DNA of 64,000 nucleotides from Aedes albopictus (Eukaryota > Arthropoda > Insecta > Diptera > Culicidae): contig NC_085137.1 in the NCBI RefSeq assembly GCF_035046485.1, positions 447,880,980-447,944,979 of the forward strand, read 5' to 3'. Made by a program: the position numbers and the translations under genes. Shown one piece after another: positions 1 to 9,225 of the stretch. The notes below the pieces were generated by a model. That model had not been told where the DNA came from, did no database searches, and saw only the letters and a list, made by a program, of their open reading frames with translations. Within the stretch, counting starts at the first letter, position 1, and each line of letters opens with the position of its first letter.

Positions 1-900
1 AAACGCAATTTAACAGTTAACGGATAGTTGTCGTTAACCGTCAACGATAAAATTGCGCTCGTCTTTCAATAACTCGAAAACTTAAAGTTCAAATTGATTT
101 TTTTTTCCACATCAATAGAAAGGTACACCTCACTTGGAGATTGGAGATCATTGACAGTGAACTTTTAAGTGACCTTTGCGGAAATAGAGGCAAATGTTCG
201 TCCGAAATGTGTTAACGGTTAACAGCAAGCATGTCCAGCTCTACTCCTGGAACGCCTCTTGGCCTTCGTCAATGAATTCCAGCTGAAGGAATCCCAATAG
301 AAATCTCTAGAGAAATCCCTAAACAAATTTCGGGAATAGTTGGAATTTTTAGAGAAATCCTAAAAGGTATTACTAGAGAAACCTGTAGTTAAATCCTATC
401 GGAATGTAAGGGAAGAGCTAGTAAATTTAGAGATGAAATTGTGAAAAAAAACGCGTTCTGGTGGGATTTGAACGATTTTGTACTCGCTAGACCACAGTAC
501 GGCCATTTCTTTAAGGGTATGACGAAGGAGTTTTGTTTTTTGAAAATTTCTATGGTAGTTTCATTAGAATTTAATCTACAATTTTTTTTTTTGATTTTTT
601 TTTCTATAATGTCAATGGCTATTCCTCTGAAATTATTTCAGTAATTCTTTTTTCAGTTGTTTCACAATTTTTTCAGGCAATTTTATCGTGATTTTTTTTA
701 ATCTTCATGATTTTATTGTATTTATATTATTTGCTGGATGAGTACGACTGAAATATATTGATTCCGGAATGCTGGCTTTCTCAGTCTTGAGTAAATCAAA
801 ACGGCAAGTTTTTCTTTTCTGCATACCTGTATATTATTTGCTTCCGAAAGTAGCTGAATTCGAGATTCAGACATTCTCAATTGTGCTGGCTCAAAGAAAA
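1..900. other. unassigned AT-rich intergenic DNA
   Basis: No convincing gene or repeat was recognised here. The short open frame at 441-644 is driven by T-rich sequence and encodes a low-complexity Phe-rich peptide, so it is not called. Confidence 0.5.
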
Positions 901-1720
901 CTATAAAATTCACGAAAAACTTCCAAAAAAAATCCCAAAGAAATTACCAGAAAAAAAACATCAAAATTACCTTAGAACTTTCAAAGTGGTTGCCAAAAGA
1001 ATTCATATAAGAATTACCAGAGGAACACGTGAAGAAAATAGTAAGGCTTTTTAAAGAAAAAGGTGAAATCCAATCTCAAAATAAATTGTTAAAATACATT
1101 TTTTCACATTCACAAAAAAAAGAAGTTCTCAAAGAATTTTCCGAAATCATCAAAATTAATTGCCGTAGAATCATCGTGAAAGAATTTTAAAGAATCACCA
1201 AGATTTTTTTTTAAATAAATTTCCGAAGGAAATCTCTAAGAAACATGCCGAATAAATTTCCAAGAAAATTACCGAAGAAGTACCCAAAATTTTCAAAGGA
1301 ATTGCTAATGGAATTCCCAAATAAATTTTCCATGCAAGTAACATCGAGATTGCCTAAGGTATTCCGAAACCATCTGCTGCAGGGATTCCTTTCACAATTA
1401 CTGAAGAAATGTAGAAGAAATTGTCTAAAGAATTTTCATTAAAATTGTAGAAACGATGTATAAAATAACTTCTAATGAAATTTTCAAAGAATGCGTGAAG
1501 GTGTTTAATATCAAATTCCAAACATATTATCAAATAAATTCTTAAAGAAATTGCCGAAAGAGAACCAAAGATATTACCGAAGAAATTTGCCAAATCCAAA
1601 GGAATTACTGAGAGATTTACGAAAGAAGTCTTAAAAGAAATAAATTGCAAAACAATTGCCAGGAATATTCCCTGAGTAATTACCAAAAAATGTTTTGCCG
1701 AAAACACAAAATTCTTGAGT
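900..1720 (+). repeat. degenerate 12-bp-period array, A-rich polarity
   Basis: The top strand repeats loose variants of AAGAAATTNCCGAA. This is the same family as the long arrays at 12.3-22 kb and 47.3-50.4 kb, here with the A-rich strand on top. The open frames on both strands in this block come from the repeat and are not genes. Confidence 0.65.
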
Positions 1721-2080
1721 ATTCCAAATTTACGAAGCTGAACTTTTGACTGATTACTACAACGTTGGTTTTACGTTAGTCGAAATTCCAGCTTTATACA
1801 GCATTTCGTTCACCAGATGTACTATCAATCCAGTCGAAATCGAAATGTGGTGCGAGCATCAGAATCCCGACGAAAAAAATCGAAGTTCGCTCGCATCAAA
1901 TTTCGGGTTCCAACTAAATTGATAATATGTTTGTGAAGCTTCAGAACGGAACCCAGGATAATCAAGTTCAAATTTTGTAGTTTAAAGAATCATACTCACA
2001 ATTTCTCTGTAAAAGTATTTTCATGTCCACGTGGTAGTGTTCAGGTATCAGTATTATGGCTCAGACAGCACGTTCTCTTA
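1721..2080. other. unassigned
   Basis: About 360 bases with no recognisable coding sequence, repeat or hairpin. Confidence 0.4.
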
Positions 2081-2158
2081 CTAATGGGAGATTTGTGCCT
2101 CGCGTGGGTCCCGAGATGAACTAGCCTAGGGCTAGAAATCTCGTCAATACAGATTAAA
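2081..2158 (+). repeat. 3' part of a Feilai-type SINE
   Basis: The stretch reading GGTCCCGAGATGAACTAGCC and then an AAATCTCGTCAATACAG-like tail matches the body and tail of the SINEs at 24.43-24.60 and 24.64-24.82 kb, seen there in the opposite orientation. The tRNA-like head is missing, so this is a 5'-truncated copy. Confidence 0.6.
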
Positions 2159-2159
2159 A

Positions 2160-2660
2160 AAAACTATTTTATAAGGGTTGTTATCATGCAATAAAGCAAA
2201 GAGGATTTCACGATAAATACAAATAAAACGCAAATTTGGGGATGTTTCAAAGTTTCAGAGATTACACTACTAATAATTGCTCTGAAAATGTATTCTTACA
2301 GACATGATTGTTTTCAATCCACAAAACAAAGGGATTGTCGCGATGATTGTTAAGTTCAAACTAAAAATACAAATTCCATGTATTATACGCAATCGAGTTT
2401 TCAAACTTCACATGGCGGGATAGTGTTAAATCAGTACAATGGTTCGAATTTTCAAAAAAAAAGCTTTCCTTTAAAATATAATGCGTTTCAATTTTCGGGT
2501 TAATTTTTCCCGCGGCGCAGTATATCATTATGCAGAGAAATTGAGGGTGGATCGGTTTCAAACCCAACCCGAAAGCCACTGGAACTGGCACCCCCTAGGC
2601 ACCCCCTAGGAAAAAATCCTAGATACGCCAATGTGGATTGCCTTATTGATCAATTGAGAA
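2160..2660. other. unassigned
   Basis: No recognisable feature. The minus-strand open frame at 2361-2591 has no recognisable domain or splice context. Confidence 0.4.
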
Positions 2661-2689
2661 AACTTTTCTAGTGTTCGCTGTATGTAAAC

Positions 2690-2835
2690 AAAGGCGCCAC
2701 CGTATATGGACATTAACATTGTGACAGTAGTGGAGCTATGTCAAGCACACTAGGCTACGGTGGCGCTATCTTCATTTATTTAGTGGCGCTATCTGTTCGG
2801 TTCATAACGGCCGTTTTAGTTATTTTAGTGATCCA
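2690..2835 (+). repeat. short interspersed repeat, copy 1 (inverse copy at 13.36 kb)
   Basis: The segment from the CCGTATATGGAC motif to GGCCGTTTTAGTTATTTTA is similar, in reverse complement, to 13358-13475. This copy also carries a short tandem duplication of GTGGCGCTATCT. The repeat sits directly against the 3' end of the minus-strand LINE. Its class is unknown. Confidence 0.55.
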
Positions 2836-3260
2836 TTGTGCTTGTTCTTCACGAAAGGGATATACCGCAGGCATCTATTGATGAAGACCTGCAGCCGTTG
2901 AGTGTTCTCCACTGATACACACAAGGTTTCACTGGCATATAGCAGCACTGATTTCACGTTCGAGTTGAAAATTCGAATTTTGATGCGTGATTTCGGTTGT
3001 GTTTCCATACATTTTTTAAACTCGTAAAAGCAGCCTTCGCCTTCTTGATCCATGCACCTACGTCGATCTTGGTGCCGCCATCGGCCGCCATTTGGCTACC
3101 AAAATATTGGAAGCTTTCAACATTCTCCACTGATTTCCCAGCTACCGTAAAGCTGGAAGAGTTGACCGTGTTTACATCCAACGTTTTGGTCTTGTTGACG
3201 TTGATGGTAAGACCTGCCACTGAGGAGCGATTGGCAAGATCATCGACCTTGCTCTGCATA

Positions 3261-3938
3261 CACAAGTTTACAAAATAAAACAAAAGTCGTGAACTTCTGT
3301 CAACGAGCAACATTTTTGAAGCACAATTTAGTGCTGATTTCGAAACCGACCTTAAAAAAATTTAAAGTAGAACAGTTTTTGAGTTTAAGCTCAATTTCGA
3401 ATTTTGTAACTTTTCAAAATATGTAATTTACTAAAATTCAAATATATTGCGTTTTGTTCAACCAATTTTAAATCTTTTTCCATAAATTAAAAGCTGAATA
3501 CAATACCTTTCGATCATCTGAATACAGGATTTGCGTCAGATTGATGAAATTCAAGATATTGGCGAGTTTTAGGGACGACCTTCTCAAATTTTAGCAAAAT
3601 TCCCAAAATTTTTTGAAGAAATGTATTTTTTTTCAATAAGAAAAAACCAACTGAAAAATTCTTTCTCGACGTTTATTTGACATACCATATGTAGGCGAGT
3701 TACAGTAAAAATTTCAGCTCAATCGGAGCATTGATTACGGAGAATGAGATGTTTGAAGTGAGCGACTTTGCTTAAAAATAGAACAAAAATCGATTTCAAA
3801 TCATCAACCTTGTATGGAAAGTTGAAAAAAAATCCGCTCTACTGTAATTTTTTTCCTTCGCGTTTTCGAACTCAGGGCATGATTCTACACCAAAAATGAT
3901 CATCAGCTTACCGAGTTCAAAAATGCTGTAAACTAGTG
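3261..3938. mobile_element. CACTA-like non-autonomous DNA transposon, copy 1 (3-bp TSD)
   Basis: The ends are CACAAGTTTACA and, on the other side, TGTAAACTAGTG, an imperfect 12-bp TIR. The trinucleotide ATA flanks both sides (3258-3260 and 3939-3941). With one ATA removed, the LINE reads HSDMQSKVDDLA in frame across the site, which confirms the borders. A related copy in reverse orientation is at 61125-62032. TIRs that start CACTA and a 3-bp duplication are hallmarks of the CACTA (En/Spm, CMC) superfamily. No transposase is encoded. Confidence 0.85.
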
Positions 3939-4563
3939 ATATCAGAGTGCCGTTGAGCGAGGAGAGCAGCGTCATCAGCCAGTTCGAAGTCATTTAGGTG
4001 CTCCATGGTAATGGGCTGCCAAAGCAATCCACGGTTTGGTTCACGATCAATCGCACCTACCAGAATCTCGTCGATTACGATAAGGAACAGTAGCGGTGAT
4101 AGTATACATCCTAGCCTCACTCCAGCAACGACCCGGATGGGATCGGACAAAACACCGTTTTGCAGTACTCAGAACGAAAATGCCTTGTAATGTGCTTCAT
4201 TGCTTCAATGATGCCGATGATTTTCTCAGGGAGACCCTTGCGCCTGAGGGCTTCCCACATGTGTCCGTGATTGAGACGGTCGAAAGCTTTTACGCAATCA
4301 ATGAACACCAGGTAGAGAGACTCTTGGAATTCATTGATTTGCTCCAGAATGATACGGAGCGTGACAATATGGTCCACACAGGATCGTTCGGCACGGAATC
4401 CCGCTTGCTGCCGTCGGAGAGTTGCGTCAATCTTCTCCTGTATCCGGTTAAGGATGACTTTGCAGAGGACTTTGAGAACGATACACAGTAACTTGATGCC
4501 CCGCCAATTATCGCATACAGTCAGGTCACCCTTTTTGGGCACCAATACAAAAACGGCTTGCAT
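3917..4563 (-). pseudogene. LINE reverse transcriptase, fingers-palm region (broken)
   Basis: Two overlapping minus-strand frames cover the RT core. The upstream frame (4563-4117) holds the VPKKGD, NWRGIKLL, QAGFRAERSC and FIDCVKAFD motifs. The downstream frame (4150-3917) holds RLGCILSPLLF and the LADD catalytic box. The family carries an aromatic residue in place of the L of LADD more often. A frameshift lies between the two frames. The reading stops at the CACTA-like insertion and resumes with MQSKVDDLANRS at 3260 and below. It is not functional. Confidence 0.8.
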
Positions 4564-4880
4564 CCAGTCGGCCGAAAATGTCGCGGTTTCCTATATGTTG
4601 CAGAATAATTGATACATCAGTTGTGCATATACTACAGCGTCAACTTTGAGCATCTCAGCTGATATGCGATCGACCCCTGTTCGATTTCATGCTACGGATG
4701 GCTGTTTCTATCTCCTGCACTGATGGACAATGCGTCGAACCCTTGGCGGATCATGCTGAGGTGTTGATAGCGTGGCCGACACTTGAAAAAGGTTTCCAAA
4801 GTGCTCGAACCAGCGTTTCAACTAGTCAGCTGGATCGGTCAGGAACTGTCCAGACGTGACTTTCACGGGCATCGTAGCAT

Positions 4881-5309
4881 TCACCTTAGTCCCACTAAGG
4901 CGAGAGCCAAATAGCGCTGACAGGCTACGGCTTTGGCTCCTCGTGTTTTCGCTCGCTCTATCGCGGCTCTGGCGTTCCTTCGTTTCTCTATTTTTCTCCA
5001 GGCACCATCTGTGACCCAGTACTTTCTCCGGGTGCGTAGCTCACCCAAATTATTTTCTCCGGTGGCGATGAAGGCATTTTTGATTGCGCTCCATTGATCT
5101 TCTACGCTTCCCCCTTCCGGAATATCTGCAGCACGGTTCTCCAGCTCCTCGGCGAAGGACCTTTTGACCGCAGCGTCTTCCAGTTGGCATGTGTTGAACC
5201 GGTGCCCGATTTTCTCCTCCTTTCGATGGATCCTGGCAATGCGCAGTCGGATCTCGCCGATTAGAAAATGATGGTCGGACGCAATGTCGGCGCTACGTTT
5301 GTTCCGCAC
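4881..5309 (-). pseudogene. LINE endonuclease/RT linker remnant
   Basis: The frame begins RNKRSADIASDHH. The SDHH box is the conserved C-terminal motif of exonuclease-endonuclease-phosphatase (EEP) LINE endonucleases. It is followed by the charged helical linker (NNLGELRTRRKYW, then RRNARAAIERA) that joins EN to RT in this LINE type. It is one fragment of the same dead element. Confidence 0.75.
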
Positions 5310-5337
5310 ATCAAGAAGGCTCCGTCTTCATTTTCGG

Positions 5338-5950
5338 CTAATGTAGATGTGGTCGATATGATTTTCCGTCCGTGACGCCATTACGGGAAACCCATGTCAC
5401 TTTGTGCACTGGTCGATGAGGAAAGAGCGATCCCCCAATCATCATGTCATTGTGGCCACAAAACTCTGAAAACAGCTCTCCGTTCTTGTTCATTTCTGCG
5501 AGACCATGGCGTCTCATGACGTGCTCATAGTCCGAGTTGTCGGAATCAACCTTCGCGTTGAAGTCGCCCATGAGGATCTTGACATGACCTTTCGGAATCT
5601 TGTCCATTGGATTGTAACATTGGATCATGCATCATGATAAGTTTTCGAACCCGTGTTCTGAATCTGGCTACAACCATTCTCTCATTAATAGGTTCCCACT
5701 TCTGAGCGCAACGTGGGCATGGACCTGAGCAGGATACCAACTCCACGGTGGCAAGAAGCGTGTTCACCTCGTATGCCAGACTATAGCAGAGTTTAACCCG
5801 ACGCCAATCTGTGTTCTCCAAAGTTCGGCCAATGGACTTCGATCAGTCCTAGGATCTCAAGCTTCAAACTGCATGCCTCATCGGCTAGTTGAGCCAGTTT
5901 ACCCAGCTGGGATAGGGTTAGTACATTCCAAGTTCCAATTCTTGCCCGTT
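5338..5950 (-). pseudogene. LINE AP-like endonuclease domain remnant
   Basis: Fragments of an EEP-fold endonuclease are spread over shifted frames: a TWNVLTLSQLGKLAQ opening near 5.94 kb, LGLIEVHW, a WEPINERMVVARF stretch, and VKILMGDFNAKV at about 5.58 kb, where GDFNAKV contains catalytic residues. Stops and frameshifts interrupt it, so no nuclease can be made. Confidence 0.75.
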
Positions 5951-6295
5951 GTTTCGCGGTAAAAGTCGTGGAATCAGTTCGTAATCTTTCATTTTCGAAT
6001 ACTGTAACGGTTTTTGGGTTTCTGGAACAGCAGGTTGTTGGCCTAAGGTCCCCTATCCACCATGGTAGGGCTGCCTCCTTAGGTATAGCTTCCGGTGGAG
6101 GACCATTTCATACTCAACCGCTGGACGCCAGAACAGACGCTGTTTGAGCCGCACCTCCTTGGTGAACAGACACTCGGGAAGTACCTCCTCAATGTAGATG
6201 AAGTCAGAAGGACAACAGTGCTCAGGCTGCACTACCAGCTAAGCACACAACTCTTAGCAGGTGGTCTTTGTCAGCGCTCGACCCGTGGAATATGC
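5951..6295 (-). mobile_element. 5' leader of the minus-strand LINE
   Basis: On the plus strand the text runs from GTAGGGCTGCCTCCTTAGG through CCAGAACAGACGCTG and ends near CGACCCGTGGAA. Its reverse complement matches the plus-strand leader at 41.29-41.53 kb over most of its length. A shorter piece recurs at 46.71-46.86 kb and another at 8.29-8.34 kb. The shared leader ties these copies to one LINE lineage. Confidence 0.7.
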
Positions 6296-6299
6296 AGTA

Positions 6300-7160
6300 G
6301 AAAAATGTGTAGTGGCCAATGATGAATCACGTGCTTGCTGTTCTCTGTGGTACACCCAGTATCCAAAAGGTGGCCAAGCCTAGAAGGATTTATTCAATTT
6401 ACTTTTCTTAGAAAGACGCCTTGGATAGACCAAAATTTCATTCGGTACGCCACCTCATTAGGACTGGTCGTGGTTACCAAATTCCATTATTGTTGAAACA
6501 AGCAGTGTCAAAACTTTCACCGGCTAGCTCTGTATGTGCATCCTTTTGGGAGGCTTCCCTGAAACCAGCAATCATGATTGTTGGTCGTTCGTAGGGAAAT
6601 TAAATTTGTTCTCACCCTCCTCTTTCCATGAAAAACAACGACGGTCAAATGGATGTACTACACAGCTAGGTACTACACTGCCATTATGTGTGCACTGATT
6701 TCATACGTGTCGTCGAGTCATGCCCTCTCTCTGTTTTTCGAAACAAGTATATTGATATTCATGGGTGCATTTCACCTCGTGGTGGCATATGCTTTTGTGA
6801 GAACACAGGGTAGGTACCGACATCGAAACCAGGAAACAGCCCTTCGGGCGACAACAGTTGGAGTACATGCAACTATGCATGTTGTGTTTTAATTTTACAT
6901 ATACTTTGATTACGACCCCGACTACGGGCCGGATGGTTGAACACAGATTTTGGGATGCTCGTTTGTTTGTTTCCAGTAGTGGTAGGTGTTGGTTGGGACG
7001 AATTTTATCAACACAAAATAGAATTTGTAACGCTAACAGGGCTTGTTATTTCAATGCCTTTGCAAATAGTTGATTCAGTTGGTTGCTAAATACAATCAGG
7101 ATGATCTAATCTCAGGGTTTGACAGTATCACAAGTAGTTCTACTCTACCAAATTCCTTTT
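6300..7160. other. unassigned
   Basis: No gene or repeat recognised. The short frames at 6653-6892 and 6858-7073 overlap in different registers and show no recognisable domain. Confidence 0.4.
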
Positions 7161-7164
7161 ACAT

Positions 7165-7480
7165 AGGGTATGTATTCCATCATTTATCCCACGCTCCCAT
7201 ATTCATCCTATTCGAAAACAAGCAATTACGGCACCGATTGATTCCGTTCTTTTTGTTTTCATGGGTGCTCACTTCTAACAAAAAATACAAAAATAAGAAA
7301 CAAAACAAACAGCGCTTCAATCCTTTGTTTTTCGTAGGATGAAAATGGGAGCCACATGCTTAAGAAGGGAACCAATACCCTATTTGAAAACAAGTGTCTA
7401 TAGCATTCATTGAATTTGTTTTATTGTCATTACACGTGCTCACTTCTGCCAAAAAGTGCACAAATGTAAGAAATAAAACG
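7165..7480. repeat. MITE-like inverted repeat with a duplicated inner segment
   Basis: ATAGGGTATGTATTCC at 7165 is the inverse of the GGGAACCAATACCCTAT stretch ending at 7383, and the arms extend about 45 bp into CCCATATTCATCCTA and its inverse partner. A segment beginning GAAAACAAG (7213-7305) recurs in direct orientation at 7385-7480, sharing GTGCTCACTTCT and an AAGAAA-AAAAC tail. One arm type (AGGATGAAAATGGG) also occurs at 62.44 kb in the receptor intron. Confidence 0.6.
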
Positions 7481-7489
7481 GATTCCAGC

Positions 7490-7980
7490 AGATTGATATC
7501 CTAAACATACTGATATTTTTTTTTCAAGTTTCAACCTACTTTTAAGCATGCCGTCCTGTAGAACGAAGGTGCGGCAGAAATCGTAAGTGTCTAAGTCTGA
7601 AGACGGCCGAACAATTAACGAAATCGCAAGCGAAAAATAAGAAGACTTCCTGTTTGTTGTAAAATTTGAAAATTCAAATTAGTTGTCTATTTTTTGTGAC
7701 TATCTGTATTCGTTCCAGTTAAACTAACAACTTAATTCCCGATCAAACGTTATGTGCTTTGATGTGAGTTTCAGTGCATTCAATGAAATGTACTCGAACG
7801 AACTCAAAATTAATAAACTGCAATTGGAAATTATTTAAGCCGATCAAAATTGTAACCACTCATGCGAAATGCTATAGAGAGGATTGGGCACTGGAGTTGC
7901 CCATTGACCACCCTTCCACGAGTTGTTTGTTGAGGCAAATGTTTAAAAATAGTTTCGCCGCCGATTTCACTGGAAGTATG
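7490..7980. other. unassigned
   Basis: No recognisable coding or repeat content. Confidence 0.4.
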
Positions 7981-7981
7981 C

Positions 7982-8167
7982 TTACATTGCATTGCACGAC
8001 AACACATTAAAAGTGTTCAATTGGATTTGAATTACCGCGAATTGAGATGAGCATGATGAAACAAAAAATGCTAAAGCGATGAATGATGCGAGAAGTAAAG
8101 CCTTTGAGATCTGAAATGAGATCCCCTGGACCAGATTCACAAATGTACGTTTCCTGGCTGGAGCCAT
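7982..8167 (-). CDS. possible small secreted/membrane peptide or first exon
   Basis: A 61-residue minus-strand frame starts in a good insect context (CAACATGG) with a basic N-terminus (MAPARKR) and then a hydrophobic run (ALLLASFIALAFFVSS) that could be a signal peptide or membrane anchor. A TATA-like CTTTATACTT, read on the minus strand as AAGTATAAAG, lies about 120 bases upstream near 8.29 kb. A GTAATT that could be a splice donor follows codon 43, but the obvious acceptor 66 bases further would give an immediate stop. I do not recognise the protein. It could be chance. Confidence 0.22.
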   Translation of the reverse strand: MAPARKRTFVNLVQGISFQISKALLLASFIALAFFVSSCSSQFAVIQIQLNTFNVLSCNAM

Positions 8168-8285
8168 GTTGCTGCAGAACGTTTTTTTTTTCTAGAGAGT
8201 AGGGTAGTCAGAATCTTCAGCTCACAAAATTATAACTATAAGTCGACAACCTGGAACATAGTACTGTTACTCACCAGTTTCTACT

Positions 8286-8340
8286 TTATACTTCCACGGG
8301 TCAATCGTTGACAAAGACCGCCATCTAAGAGTAGTTTTTT
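8286..8340 (+). repeat. fragment of the LINE leader
   Basis: ACTTCCACGGGTCAATCGTT and the following GACAAAGACCGCCA resemble the start of the LINE leader at 41.3 kb (CTTCCACGGGTCAAGCG). Only about 50 bases are conserved. Confidence 0.5.
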
Positions 8341-8389
8341 GGTTTTGGTTTTAGCGTGTATTTGAACTTGTGTGCTAATTCTACACTTC

Positions 8390-8940
8390 TCAGAGAACCC
8401 ACCCATGTCCCATAACCGTGACGTGGCCTTAAAATACGTTCCATATCTGTACCCAGCTTAGGGAACTAACTGGGTGGAAGTAGGTTTAATTGAACACTCT
8501 TGACAAGCCCAGGTTAATCATCATGAACACTCTTAATTATCACTGATCCGGCTCTGAGCTCAGTCCCCATAATGGCCTGTGCCAACCCTCGGGTAACCTC
8601 CCTGCTTGCATAGATAACCACCAGGATCAATAGTGACTTCTTCATTGGCAGTGAGGGGTAGTGCCTCTAAGGGGGACCCAACAGTAATGATGACTACTAA
8701 ATCCCCGTTCGCGCGAGGAGAACACTGGTGAGATAGCCACTACGAGGAGCTCATGTACCAACCAGCGAGCAAGAGAGGCAGGAGGTTTAACAGGAGGAAC
8801 ACGAGGCAGCGCAGCATCGGCCGAGAAAAAAATCAGTGGTTCTGCCCAAGCAGGAGTATATCAACAAAATCTTTGGCGGCATTCTCATTAGGTCCACAAT
8901 CACATTCTCCTGGAAGATTTTCATAGCAATTTGTGTATGA
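8390..8940 (+). other. GC-richer segment, possibly the 5' part of a LINE ORF1
   Basis: This stretch is richer in G+C than its surroundings and reads like a transcribed leader. A 58-codon plus-strand frame from the ATG at 8752 to 8928 has an Arg-rich start (KRGRRFNRRNTRQRS). Basic N-termini are common in LINE ORF1 proteins, and a LINE lies next to it on the other strand. The identity is not proven. Confidence 0.25.
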
Positions 8941-9225
8941 CATTCTTGGAAGATTTCCGTCGATATTCTTGATGCCTTCTTTACAATTACCAGCTCACCT
9001 TCAATTAGTCTAATGGTTGAGGCTTTGAATCGCCTATCTCATGATGGATCTCTCTCGTTCTCTCGTTTGTCGGGTGAAGATCACTGCATCCAGATTTTAG
9101 AACTATTGCGATATACCCTTTTGCTGTGAGGTACGCAAGTTATCTCAGTAACATGTTTGTCAGTGAGATACCTTGGTATCGACTGAACTCAAGACCATCT
9201 ATTATTGATGAATAGAGATCCTGAG

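Larger units (their letters stand above)
2820..6295 (-). mobile_element. decayed non-LTR retrotransposon (LINE) with APE-type endonuclease and reverse transcriptase
   Basis: Read on the minus strand, the order is: untranslated leader (about 6.3-5.95 kb); AP-endonuclease-like domain starting near 5.94 kb with a TWNVLTLSQLGKLAQLADEA-type opening and, later, the GDFNAKV motif; a linker with an SDHH box (about 5.3 kb); reverse transcriptase (4563-3917) with VPKKGD, NWRGI, QAGFR and LADD motifs; and a C-terminal part (3313-2820) ending in LLYASETLCV and NRCLRYI. Frameshifts and stops break it into at least six frames, so it is dead. The domain style is the one often annotated as craniofacial-development-protein-2-like (RTE-like LINEs), but the clade is tentative. 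A DNA transposon interrupts the RT at 3261-3938. The leader resembles those at 41.3 and 46.7 kb. Confidence 0.85.

Noticed and set aside
1354..1707. 117-codon minus-strand frame
   Set aside because: It is the complement of the A-rich 12-bp array; the Phe/Ile-rich peptide reflects the repeat.
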